DNA from: Curtobacterium pusillum
GTDB lineage: Bacteria > Actinomycetota > Actinomycetes > Actinomycetales > Microbacteriaceae
NCBI GenBank assembly: GCA_002025645.1
Contig: CP018783.1
Span: 1,860,001 to 1,924,000 of the forward strand
DNA length: 64,000 bases
Reading direction: 5' to 3'
A program made the translations under genes and the position numbers. How positions within the stretch are numbered: position 1 is the first letter of the stretch; every line of letters begins with the position of its first letter. Shown in pieces: positions 29,645 through 37,988 of this stretch. The notes beneath the pieces were generated by a model, which saw nothing but the letters and a program-made list of their open reading frames with translations, did no database searches and was not told where the DNA came from.

Positions 29645-32600
29645 CGGCGGGCCGGGATCGGCGGGATCGAGATCTCCTGCGTGGCGCCACGGTCGACGCC
29701 GAGCACCGACGCCACCGTGTTCGCGACGCGGTCCGGGTCGGAGAACAGCTGGAACGCGTGCACGCGCACGTAGTGCCAACCGAGTCGGCGGAGTACCTCG
29801 GGGCGGAGCCGCAGCGACTCGCGCAGCGACCCCTTCACGAGCGACGCGTCCGTCTCGATCGTCACGCAGACGCCGCCGTGCGCGGCGACCAGGCCGAGCT
29901 TGCCGCGGTGGCCGAGCGCGACCGGGATGCCGCGCATCTCGAGGCGACGGGCCAGGTCGACGAGCAGCGGGTCGGAGTCGTCCGGCACGTACTCGGCGGT
30001 CGTGCGGGCGCGGACCTCGGCCAGGATCTCGGCGAGTGCGACGGTGCCGTGGCCCATCCGCTCGGCCTCGATGTCGGACGGCTGGAAGCACGTGACGATC
30101 ACCATCGAGCGGCGCGCACGGGTCATCGCGACGGCGAGCAGACGCTCTCCGCCGGGCTTGCCGAGCGGACCGAAGTCGCGCAGCACACGACCGTGCGGCG
30201 TCCGTCCGTACCCGATCGAGAACACGACGCGGTCGCGGCTCTGGGCGACCGACTGCTCGAGCGTCGCCACGATGAACGGTTCGGCCCGGTCGCCGATGAC
30301 GAACTCGGTGAGGTCCTTGTGCCCCTGCGCCGCGGTCAGCACGGCCTGCTCGACCCGCACGGCGTGCTTCGCCGACGCGGTGATGACCATGAGGGACTCG
30401 GTGGGCCGGGTGCGGGCGTGGTCCATGACGATCCGGACCACACGGTCCACCTCGGCGTCCACGCTCTCGACGGCCCCGGACTCCGGGTCCGGCACGGCCT
30501 TGCCGTCGCTGACGTAGTCGAGCGCGATCGAGCCGTGCCCGAGGAACGACCCGGCCCACGGCAGCGACTCGATGCGGCCGCCGTAGAAGCGACGGTTCAC
30601 GAGCTCGGCGAGGTCCTCGCCGCCGGCGCGGTACGAGCGCGTGAGCGACAGCGTCGGCAGCAGGGTCGACAGCTTCGCGAGCGCGGAGTCGGCGTGGAAG
30701 GCGTCGAGCGTCTCCTCGTCGACCTGCAGTGCGCGGTGCGCGGGGTCGACGGCGATCCGGAACGGCGACGGCGTCTGCGTCACCGGGTCGCCGAACACCA
30801 CGGTCTGGCGGGCACGACGGACGGCGCCGACGGTCTCGGCGATCGTCACGGCGCCGGCGTCGACGAGGATCACCGTGTCGAACGGCATCGTGTCGGCGAT
30901 CTGGGCGACCTCGTACGGCGAGGCGAGCCACACCGGCGCGATCGATCGCGACAGGTGCGGCGCGGAGTCCTGCAGGAGACGCGAGGTGATCGCGCCCTCC
31001 TTCAGCTGCGTCTTGAGGGCGGTCGACTCCTCCGGCCAGTCGACGAGACCGACCTTCCAGTTCTCGGCGAGCTGCCACGCCAGACCCTGGGACACCCCGG
31101 CCGCGTGTGCGTCGTCGACGAGGCGGAAGTCGGCCTCGACCCGGTCGAGCATGTCGGTGTTCGCGCCGAGCAGGGCCCGGTCGGACTCGAGCATGGTCTC
31201 GAGGGCGGACTGCCACCACGCGAGTTCGAGCTCGGCGGGGACGTGCGTGTCCGGCACGTGCCGGTTCGCCAGGTCGGTGATGAGCGGCTCGAGCTGCAGG
31301 TCGCGCAGGGTCTGCATGAGCTCGGTGCGCTCCTGCAGGTTGTGCAGGACGTCGGACTCCTCGGCCAGGCGTGCGATCGTCGGCACGAGCTCGTCGACCG
31401 GGACGTTCGCCAGCTGGGTCTCGCGGGCGGTGCGGCCCAGCGGCTCGTCGAGGCGCGCGAGGTCCTGCACGACGTTCGAGAACAGCACCTGCACGTCCGC
31501 GATGCCGGTGGGCACCTCGGGGTTCACGCCGGCGGCGACGTAGCGCTGCCAGAGGACGCGCTGCTGCTGGACGCGGGTGAGCGCCTCGTGCAGGTCGGAC
31601 ACGTGCACGCCGGGACGGACGTACTCCCGAGCGAGCTTCTTCAGGCGGCGGCGGTTGGTGCTCGACATCGGCGCGCCCTCGCCGCGCGGGGCGGTGGCGG
31701 CCACGAGCTCGGACACCGAGCGGTCGAAGACGACGGGGAGGAACCGGTCGAGCGTGTCCCGGATCTCGGTGAGCAGGCGCAGGTAGATGCCGAGCTCGTT
31801 GATCGTCGTGAACTGGCGCATGTGCGTCGTCGCCACGAGGTCGTGGGCGCGGCGCAGCAGCGTGGGCAGGGCGTCGGCGTCGAGGTCCTTCGCGATCTTG
31901 TGGGCGCGCTGTGCACCGTCGCTCGTCGAGAACTTCGCGCCGTACCAGGGCGAGTCGTCCGGGCCGTAGCGGAACTCCCCGAGGTTCGCCGCGCTGACCA
32001 TCGTCTCGGCGACGCGGGAGCGCCCCTCGACCATGCTCGTCACGCTCGTCTTCGAGAGCCGCGCCGTGGTCGACGGCGGGACCGGGAGCAGCGACAGCCG
32101 CGAGAGCTCGACGAGGCAGTCGAGCACCGAGACGCGGAAGTCCGGGTCGACGCGGCTGAGCGACCCGCGGTAGTCCTTGAGCACCTTGCGGAGCCGGACC
32201 AGGGCGTCGTCGACCTCGCGCAGGTTCGGACGGGAGGCCTTCTCGTTCCGGGCGATCGCACGGACGACGTCGCGCCGGAGCGTCGTCGGCGTCACGGCGA
32301 CACCGGGCAGCTGCACCTCGGCGAACCGGGCGGCGATGCCACGAAGGGTCGCCCGGCGCGGGCTCACGACGAGGACGCGCTTGTTCGCGGCGACGAGGCC
32401 ACCGAGCGCGTTCACGATCGTCTGCGTGCCACCCGTGCCCGGGAGGGTCTTCACGACGATCGAGTTGCCGGCCGTGATCTGCGCGATCACGTTCTCCTGC
32501 TCGTCGTCGGCGTCGAGCAGGAGCGTGTCCGTCTCCGGGCTGCGCTCGTCGGACGGCGTCTGCTCGACCGGGTGGTACGACTGCTCGACCTGCCACTTGG

Positions 32601-33486
32601 CGCTCGGGTTGCCGGCGAGCGCGTCGAGCACCGGGTGGGAGAGCTCGTGGGTGTCCTCGACCATGCCGGACGCGACCTCGGCGAAGGTGGACACGACGAG
32701 TCGTGCGTGCACCGAGAAGCCGGGGATGTGCGCGGTCAACCCACGGAGCCGGTCGATCACGGGGTTCGGCGTGAACGAACCGTCCTGCTGGGCCAACGCG
32801 ACGAACGACTGGGCGTCGAGGATGACGCCGAACTGCTCGTGCAGCGCGTCGGCGAGGCCCGGGTTCAGCACGGGTTCGCCGAGCAGGCGGACCTCGAAGT
32901 CACGGCCGTGGCGACGGATCGCGAGCGGCCGGAGGAGCACCGGGCCGCGGAACTGCTCGTCGCCGTGCTCCCAGTCGGCCATGCCGATGCCGAGCTTCAC
33001 GGCGTCGATGCCGCGCACGGTGGCGAGCTCTGTGCCCTTCGCCTCGACGTGTCCGGCGGCGATGCGGGCGGCACGGAGCGCCACCTCGTCGCGGATCAGG
33101 CTCGACAGGAGCGTCGTCTTGCCGGTGATGAACTGGGCCAGGCCGCCCGGGTGCGTCGTCGAGAGTTCGATGCGGGCACGCGGGTGGTCGGCGAAGTGGG
33201 TGAGCGGGCTCGTGCCGCCGACACCGGTCAGCTGCTTGCGCCAGACGTCCCACACCGGTTCCGCGGCGTTGCCGGCCTGGAGGCGCGGATCACCCAGGCT
33301 GATCGCCTGCGGACTCGTGAGCTGCAGCTCCGGACGCAGGGTGCGGTCGGGTTCGTCCGTCACCACGGCCTCTTCCTGCTGCCCCCGCTGGTCCTGCTCC
33401 CCCTGCTGGTCGTGCTGTCCGTCTGCGGGCGCGTCGGCGCCCTCGACGGGGACGTCGTCGTTCACGTCGTCCTCACCGTCGGTCAC
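29641..33486 (-). CDS. degenerate superfamily-1 helicase/nuclease-like protein
   Basis: 1281-residue protein related to DUF4011-type SF1 helicases with AAA_11/AAA_12 domains and a C-terminal Vsr/DUF559-like fold. The P-loop reads 'LPGTGGTQT': the invariant Lys is Gly (about residue 353). The motif II Glu is Ala ('ILVDAGAV', about 877), and the motif III Gln is lost ('GDPVTQTPS'). Motifs V and VI survive ('VVFSIGYGR', 'LLAVAMTRAR'). The C-terminal 'VTIETDASLV' and 'RRLGWHYVRVHAF' resemble the nuclease fold, but the usual Asp of the 'RIDLAV'-type strand is absent. Probably not an active ATPase. GTG 33486 is my start, of moderate certainty. Confidence 0.82.
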   Translation of the reverse strand: MTDGEDDVNDDVPVEGADAPADGQHDQQGEQDQRGQQEEAVVTDEPDRTLRPELQLTSPQAISLGDPRLQAGNAAEPVWDVWRKQLTGVGGTSPLTHFADHPRARIELSTTHPGGLAQFITGKTTLLSSLIRDEVALRAARIAAGHVEAKGTELATVRGIDAVKLGIGMADWEHGDEQFRGPVLLRPLAIRRHGRDFEVRLLGEPVLNPGLADALHEQFGVILDAQSFVALAQQDGSFTPNPVIDRLRGLTAHIPGFSVHARLVVSTFAEVASGMVEDTHELSHPVLDALAGNPSAKWQVEQSYHPVEQTPSDERSPETDTLLLDADDEQENVIAQITAGNSIVVKTLPGTGGTQTIVNALGGLVAANKRVLVVSPRRATLRGIAARFAEVQLPGVAVTPTTLRRDVVRAIARNEKASRPNLREVDDALVRLRKVLKDYRGSLSRVDPDFRVSVLDCLVELSRLSLLPVPPSTTARLSKTSVTSMVEGRSRVAETMVSAANLGEFRYGPDDSPWYGAKFSTSDGAQRAHKIAKDLDADALPTLLRRAHDLVATTHMRQFTTINELGIYLRLLTEIRDTLDRFLPVVFDRSVSELVAATAPRGEGAPMSSTNRRRLKKLAREYVRPGVHVSDLHEALTRVQQQRVLWQRYVAAGVNPEVPTGIADVQVLFSNVVQDLARLDEPLGRTARETQLANVPVDELVPTIARLAEESDVLHNLQERTELMQTLRDLQLEPLITDLANRHVPDTHVPAELELAWWQSALETMLESDRALLGANTDMLDRVEADFRLVDDAHAAGVSQGLAWQLAENWKVGLVDWPEESTALKTQLKEGAITSRLLQDSAPHLSRSIAPVWLASPYEVAQIADTMPFDTVILVDAGAVTIAETVGAVRRARQTVVFGDPVTQTPSPFRIAVDPAHRALQVDEETLDAFHADSALAKLSTLLPTLSLTRSYRAGGEDLAELVNRRFYGGRIESLPWAGSFLGHGSIALDYVSDGKAVPDPESGAVESVDAEVDRVVRIVMDHARTRPTESLMVITASAKHAVRVEQAVLTAAQGHKDLTEFVIGDRAEPFIVATLEQSVAQSRDRVVFSIGYGRTPHGRVLRDFGPLGKPGGERLLAVAMTRARRSMVIVTCFQPSDIEAERMGHGTVALAEILAEVRARTTAEYVPDDSDPLLVDLARRLEMRGIPVALGHRGKLGLVAAHGGVCVTIETDASLVKGSLRESLRLRPEVLRRLGWHYVRVHAFQLFSDPDRVANTVASVLGVDRGATQEISIPPIPARR

Positions 33487-33616
33487 CCTGTCCGCTCGCC
33501 ACACATCCGACACTGTAGGCGGAAGCGGGCTGGCACTCTGGCAATGAACCGAGGTTTCGGGGTTTCCGGGCACGCACGATGCGATCCGCGCGGACCCGAT
33601 GTGGTACCAACGGGGC
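33487..33616. promoter_or_regulatory. divergent promoter region, helicase-like / citE-like genes
   Basis: 130 bp between two divergent starts. On the minus strand a -10-like TACAGT (33512-33517) lies 25 bp before the helicase-like GTG. No palindrome stands out. Confidence 0.3.
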
Positions 33617-34507
33617 ATGGCCATCGACGACCGAACTGCTCCGTCCACCCCCGCGCAGGAGTCCACCTCCGTGCCGAACCGGCGCCGATCGGTCCCCGCG
33701 GAGATCTCGCGCTCGTGGCTCCTCGTCGCCGGGACCGCCGCTGACCGCTTCGAGCGCGCGCAGCGATCCCGGGCCGACCAGATCATCCTCGACATCGAGG
33801 ACGCCGTGGACCCGGCAGCGAAGCCCGGTGCGCGGAACACCGTGGCGTCCTGGTTGGCCGGCGGCGGCGAGGCCTGGGTGCGCATCAACGACGTCACGAC
33901 CGACTTCTGGGCGGACGACGTCGAGGAACTCCGCGGCCTCCCCGGGCTGCAGGGCGTGATGCTCGCGAAGACCGAGTCCCCCGCGCAGGTCACCGACACG
34001 TGGCACCGCCTCGGCGGACAGACCCCGGTGATCGCCCTCGTCGAGTCGGCGGTCGGCATCGAGGAGTCGGTGTCGATCGCGAAGGCCCAGGGCGCGTTCC
34101 GGCTGGCCTTCGGATCCGGCGACTACCGCCGCGACACCGGCACGAGCGCCGACACGCTCGCGATGGCGTACCCGCGGTCGAAGCTCGTCGTGGCCTCCCG
34201 CGTGGGTGACCTGCCCGGCCCGATCGACGGCCCGACGGTGGGTTCGTCGCACCCGATCCTCCGCGAGCAGTCGCAGGTCGCGGTGTCGCTCGGCCTCACC
34301 GGCAAGCTGTGCCTCGACACCGAGCAGCTGCCGGTCATCAACGAGGTGATCTCCCCCACCCCGACCGACGTCGCCTGGGCGCAGGACTTCCTCGACGACT
34401 TCGAGGCCCGCGGGAAGGTCATCCGCGACGGTTCCGACCTGCCGCGTCTCGGTCGCGCGCAGAAGATCCAGCGCCTCGCACAGGCGTTCGGCGTCGAGGC
34501 ACGGTAG
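33617..34507 (+). CDS. HpcH/HpaI aldolase / citrate-lyase-beta-like protein
   Basis: 296-residue TIM-barrel enzyme of the CitE-like family, acting on acyl-CoA or malyl-type substrates. 'IILDIEDAVDP' carries metal-binding acidic residues; 'VIALVESAVGIE' and 'RLAFGSGDYRRDTG' are conserved barrel strands. ATG 33617. No citrate-lyase alpha or gamma partner adjoins, so it is a stand-alone paralogue with unknown substrate. Confidence 0.88.
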   Translation: MAIDDRTAPSTPAQESTSVPNRRRSVPAEISRSWLLVAGTAADRFERAQRSRADQIILDIEDAVDPAAKPGARNTVASWLAGGGEAWVRINDVTTDFWADDVEELRGLPGLQGVMLAKTESPAQVTDTWHRLGGQTPVIALVESAVGIEESVSIAKAQGAFRLAFGSGDYRRDTGTSADTLAMAYPRSKLVVASRVGDLPGPIDGPTVGSSHPILREQSQVAVSLGLTGKLCLDTEQLPVINEVISPTPTDVAWAQDFLDDFEARGKVIRDGSDLPRLGRAQKIQRLAQAFGVEAR

Positions 34508-34517
34508 GACTGCACCC

Positions 34518-34988
34518 ATGACCTGGTCGAACGTCCCCGGCGGTCCGCCGCAGTCCACTCCCCCCGGTTCCGGCGACCCGCAGCGCGCGGCCTGGGAGCG
34601 CGGTGGCACGACACTGTTCCCGCCCGCCAAGCTCGCCGACCGGATCTCGACCGTGCTGCTGCTGGCGTTCGGCGCCGTGATGACGATCGTCACCGCGGTC
34701 GTCGGCATCATCGCGGTGATCTCGGCGACGGCGACGTGCGACGCCTCGACCGGGTGCTCGCCGGGGTCGTACATCGGCGGCACGGCGATCGCGGTCGGCG
34801 GCGCGTTCGTGATCGGGGTGGCCACGGTCGTCCTGGCGATCGGCGCCTGGATCCGTCGGCGGTCGTCGTGGTGGATCGCCGCGGTGGGCTTCGTGCTCGC
34901 GATCGCGGTCATCACGTGGGGCGGCGTCGTCTTCGCGGGGGCCGCCGACGCCGGCGCGGCCTCGAGCTCGTCGGGCACCACCGCCTGA
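34518..34988 (+). CDS. small three-helix membrane protein, function unknown
   Basis: 156 residues: a Pro/Gly-rich N-terminus, then three membrane segments (about 45-70, 85-112 and 118-142) with a short external loop holding two Cys ('TCDASTGC') that could form a disulfide. I do not recognise the family. ATG 34518, 10 bp after the citE-like stop. Confidence 0.7.
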   Translation: MTWSNVPGGPPQSTPPGSGDPQRAAWERGGTTLFPPAKLADRISTVLLLAFGAVMTIVTAVVGIIAVISATATCDASTGCSPGSYIGGTAIAVGGAFVIGVATVVLAIGAWIRRRSSWWIAAVGFVLAIAVITWGGVVFAGAADAGAASSSSGTTA

Positions 34989-35045
34989 CGCGGACGCACG
35001 TGCGGCTGCGGACGCATGCGCGGCGGTGGACGCGACCGGACGCCG

Positions 35046-35085
35046 GACGGGAGGCGCGGGGCGGGCCCGCACCGTGCCTCCCGTC
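35046..35085. terminator. family-A hairpin
   Basis: GACGGGAGGC (35046-35055) pairs with GCCTCCCGTC (35076-35085). Inside, GCGG/CCGT continues the stem and GCGGGCCCGC (35061-35070) forms a nested palindrome. It ends the 34518 gene and lies just before the next promoter. Confidence 0.8.
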
Positions 35086-35095
35086 GCGTACGGCG

Positions 35096-35101
35096 TAGCG
35101 T
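35096..35101 (+). promoter_or_regulatory. -10 element for a leaderless transcript
   Basis: TAGCGT, 7 bp before the monooxygenase ATG; identical hexamer and spacing at 37976-37981. Confidence 0.5.
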
Positions 35102-35108
35102 CCAGGGC

Positions 35109-36356
35109 ATGGTGACGGTCTCGCGCACGACGGTCGCGGTGGTCGGTGGCGGCCCCGCCGGGGTCGTCCTCGGCCTGCTGCTGGCCCGGGCGGGCATCGC
35201 CGTGCGGGTCGTCGAGAAGCACGACGACTTCAACCGGGACTTCCGCGGGGACACGGTGCACGCCTCGACGATCCGGCTGCTCGACGAACTCGGCCTCGGA
35301 GAGCGGTTCGCCGCCCTGCCCCAGTCACGGCTGGACGACTTCTCACTGCCAATGCCCGATGGCTCACGGCTGCTCCTCGGTGACTTCTCGCGCCTGCGAC
35401 CGCCCTACGACCACGTCGCGATGGTGCCGCAGTGGGACCTGCTCGACCTGCTCGTCACCGCCGCCCGCGAGGAGCCCTCGTTCGACATCTCGATGGGCCT
35501 CGCAGCGACGGGCACCATCGAGGAGAACGGCGTCGTGACCGGCGTCCACCTCCGCCCGTACCGCGGGGCCGGCGAACCCGAGGAGCTCCGCGCCGACGTG
35601 GTCATCGCCTGCGACGGGCGCGACTCCGTGCTGCGAGCCGCGGCCGGGCTGCACCCCCGCTCCTCCCCGGTGCCGTTCGACACGTGGTGGTTCCGACTCC
35701 CCCGCAGACCCGGCGACGCGACGACGGCGCTCGTCCCGGCGTTCTCCGGCACCGACGTCCTCCTGAGCTTCCCGCGGCCGGACTACCACCAGGTCGCGTA
35801 CTTCGCGCCGAAGGGGTCCGACGCAGCCCTCCGCGCCGAGGGGCTCGAGGCCTTCCGCGCGCGGGTCGCCCGGCTCCGGCCGGACTTCGCGGACCGCGTG
35901 GACACGATCGAGTCGATGGACGACGTGCACGTGCTCGACGTCCGGATGGACCGGCTGCCCCGGTGGTGGCGACCGGGACTGCTCTGCATCGGGGACGCCG
36001 CACACGCGATGTCCCCGGCGGGCGGCGTCGGCATCAACCTCGCGGTGCAGGACGCCGTCGCGACCGCCGCGGTGCTCGCTCCGGCGCTGCAACGGGGGCT
36101 GCGCGGGGCAGCACTCGACCGCACCCTCGCCAGGGTGCAGCGACGTCGGACACCGCCGGCCGTGGCGATCCAGACCGCGCAGGCGGTGCTGCACCGGGTG
36201 GTGTTCGAGCGGGCGTTCGCGGGCGGGCTGCAGTTCGGCCCGCCGAAGCTGCCCGTCCTGCTCGCGCGATGGGTGCCCCCGGTGCGCGGGCTGTACGCCC
36301 GGGGCATCGCGTTCGGGCCGCTGCCGGAGCACGCCCCTGCCTGGGCGCGGCGCTGA
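35109..36356 (+). CDS. FAD-dependent monooxygenase/oxidoreductase
   Basis: 415-residue class A flavoprotein of the p-hydroxybenzoate-hydroxylase type. Rossmann 'VVGGGPAGVVLGLLLARAG' (about 9-27), 'RGDTVHASTIRLL', the DG-type motif 'IACDGRDSVLR', and the FAD-ribityl motif 'CIGDAAHAMSPAGGVGINLA'. Likely hydroxylates an aromatic or polyketide-like substrate. ATG 35109, leaderless promoter TAGCGT seven bases before. Confidence 0.9.
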   Translation: MVTVSRTTVAVVGGGPAGVVLGLLLARAGIAVRVVEKHDDFNRDFRGDTVHASTIRLLDELGLGERFAALPQSRLDDFSLPMPDGSRLLLGDFSRLRPPYDHVAMVPQWDLLDLLVTAAREEPSFDISMGLAATGTIEENGVVTGVHLRPYRGAGEPEELRADVVIACDGRDSVLRAAAGLHPRSSPVPFDTWWFRLPRRPGDATTALVPAFSGTDVLLSFPRPDYHQVAYFAPKGSDAALRAEGLEAFRARVARLRPDFADRVDTIESMDDVHVLDVRMDRLPRWWRPGLLCIGDAAHAMSPAGGVGINLAVQDAVATAAVLAPALQRGLRGAALDRTLARVQRRRTPPAVAIQTAQAVLHRVVFERAFAGGLQFGPPKLPVLLARWVPPVRGLYARGIAFGPLPEHAPAWARR

Positions 36357-36416
36357 CCATGGGCGGCGCTGCCCCTGGACGACCCTGACCCTGGACACCG
36401 ACGTGCGGTCCCGGCG

Positions 36417-36422
36417 CATGCT
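36417..36422 (+). promoter_or_regulatory. -10-like element for a leaderless transcript
   Basis: CATGCT, 6 bp before the ATG at 36429, in the position used by other leaderless genes here. Confidence 0.35.
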
Positions 36423-36428
36423 GGGGAC

Positions 36429-37307
36429 ATGAAGCAACGAGTCATCGGAGACGTGTCGGTCAGTGCCATCGGACTGGGCGGGATGCCCATGTCCATCGAG
36501 GGACGACCGGACGAACGGCAGGCGATCGCCACGATCCACGCCGCACTCGAGGCCGGCGTCACGCTCATCGACACCGCCGACGCGTACCACCTGGCCGCCC
36601 ACGACGAAGTGGGACACAACGAGGAGCTCATCGCGCGGGCCGTCCGGGAGTTCCACGGACCCGCCGACGACGTCCTCATCGCCACGAAGGGCGGGCACCT
36701 CCGTCCGGAGGCCGGCGCATGGGCGCAGAACGGGCACCCGGGCTACCTGAAGCAGGCCGCGAAGGCCTCCGCGAAGCGCCTCGGTGTCGAGACGATCGGC
36801 CTGTACCAGTTCCACCGGCCGGACCCTGCCGTGCCGTACGCCGATTCCGTCGGGGCCTTCGCCGAGCTGCTCGACGAGGGCGTCATCCGGATGGCGGGCA
36901 TCTCGAACGCCGACCCGGACCAGATCCGCACGGCGAACGAGGTGCTCGACGGCCGTCTGGCCTCGGTGCAGAACCAGTTCTCGCCGAAGTTCCGCTCGAG
37001 TGAGCCCGAACTGGCGCTCTGCGACGAGCTCGGCATCGCGTTCCTGCCGTGGAGCCCCCTCGGCGGCATCGCGAGCGCCGCGGAGCTCGGCACCGCCTAC
37101 GAGGACTTCGCGTACATCGCCCGGGACCGCGGGGTCACCCCGCAGGTGATCGCACTGGCGTGGGAGCTGCAGAAGAGCGACGTCGTCGTCCCGATCCCCG
37201 GCGCTTCGCGCCCGCAGTCGATCCTCGACTCGGTGACGGCCCCGACCGTCAAGCTGCGTCCGGAGGACGTCGCCCGACTCGACGCGTCGCTACCGGCGGC
37301 GGTGTAG
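36429..37307 (+). CDS. aldo/keto reductase
   Basis: 292-residue NADPH-dependent TIM-barrel reductase. Tetrad: Asp and Tyr in 'LIDTADAYHL', Lys in 'IATKGGH', His in 'YQFHRPDP'. Cofactor-binding C-terminus 'VPIPGASRPQSILDS'. A possible -10 CATGCT lies six bases before ATG 36429. Distinct from the fucose-type AKR at 51999. Substrate unknown. Confidence 0.9.
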   Translation: MKQRVIGDVSVSAIGLGGMPMSIEGRPDERQAIATIHAALEAGVTLIDTADAYHLAAHDEVGHNEELIARAVREFHGPADDVLIATKGGHLRPEAGAWAQNGHPGYLKQAAKASAKRLGVETIGLYQFHRPDPAVPYADSVGAFAELLDEGVIRMAGISNADPDQIRTANEVLDGRLASVQNQFSPKFRSSEPELALCDELGIAFLPWSPLGGIASAAELGTAYEDFAYIARDRGVTPQVIALAWELQKSDVVVPIPGASRPQSILDSVTAPTVKLRPEDVARLDASLPAAV

Positions 37308-37313
37308 ACGACG

Positions 37314-37363
37314 CACCCCGCGCCTCCGGGTCGGCTGTGCCGTCTGCCCGGAGGCGCGGGGTG
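37314..37363. terminator. family-A bidirectional terminator
   Basis: A 17-bp perfect stem, CACCCCGCGCCTCCGGG (37314-37330) with its complement (37347-37363), 16-nt loop. It lies between the converging aldo/keto-reductase and lipoprotein genes. The core is in opposite orientation to most copies. Confidence 0.9.
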
Positions 37364-37383
37364 TGTCCGTCCGTCGGCTCGCG

Positions 37384-37842
37384 TCAGGCCGTGCAGGCCT
37401 TCTGGAAGTCGTTGCCGGCCTCCTGGACCTTCGTGGTCGTGTCGGTGAACTTCGAGATGTCGGCCGACTGCGGGTCCTTCGCGATGGCTTCGATCTGCGT
37501 GAGCATGTCGGTGTAGGCCGTGTGGAACGCCTCGGCCTTGGGCTTCACGGTCGGGTTCGTGACGGCGTCGACGCCCTCGGAGAGCGAGGTGTCGAACTCC
37601 TTGAGCTTCGCGACCGCGGCCTGCGGGTCGGACTGGAGCTTCGCGACCTCGGACTGCAGCCCCTGGGCGGCGGACTCGACCTTCGACTCGAAGGCCTTGC
37701 ACGCGGCCGTCTTCGACTGGGTCGGGGTCTCCTTCGCGGCGGTGGTCGCACCGGAGCCGGAGCCGGAGCCGCCGGTGGAGCAGCCGGCCAGGAGTGCGAC
37801 GGCGATGGCCGCAGTGGCGAGCGAGACGAGCTTCTTCGTCAT
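37384..37842 (-). CDS. small lipoprotein, function unknown
   Basis: 152 residues. Signal 'MTKKLVSLATAAIAVALLAGC' has lipobox LAGC. A Gly/Ser/Thr linker precedes a helical domain with two Cys ('TAACKAF' and terminal 'KACTA') that may form a disulfide. Predicted alpha-helical, periplasm-facing. ATG 37842 begins the signal peptide. Confidence 0.82.
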   Translation of the reverse strand: MTKKLVSLATAAIAVALLAGCSTGGSGSGSGATTAAKETPTQSKTAACKAFESKVESAAQGLQSEVAKLQSDPQAAVAKLKEFDTSLSEGVDAVTNPTVKPKAEAFHTAYTDMLTQIEAIAKDPQSADISKFTDTTTKVQEAGNDFQKACTA

Positions 37843-37975
37843 GGTGATGGGTCCCCCCGGGTCTGACCGTGCCCCTCGGTCAGGGCACGGATCCGCATCG
37901 AGAGTACATGGGGAACGCACAGGTCCGGCAGGCCGATCGCTAGCCCGACACAGCCGTCCGGACGGTCCGGGAGCG

Positions 37976-37981
37976 TAGCGT
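37976..37981 (+). promoter_or_regulatory. -10 element for a leaderless transcript
   Basis: TAGCGT, 7 bp before ATG 37989. Confidence 0.5.
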
Positions 37982-37988
37982 CGAGGCC

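Noticed and set aside
29641..33486. Sequencing error explaining the missing P-loop lysine
   Set aside because: The frame is intact and the Gly codon GGC is more than one base from either Lys codon; two other motifs are changed as well.
29503..33744. 1413-codon plus-strand frame over the helicase-like gene
   Set aside because: Shadow of the real gene; no recognisable domain and an Arg/Val/Glu-biased composition.
34505..34510. Leaderless -10 (TAGGAC) before the 34518 gene
   Set aside because: The hexamer includes the preceding gene's stop codon and lacks the final T; likely coincidence.
36417..37307. Membership of this aldo/keto reductase in the fucose pathway
   Set aside because: It is 11 kb from the fucose cluster with no shared operator; the AKR at 51999 has the D-threo-aldose dehydrogenase motifs and operon position.
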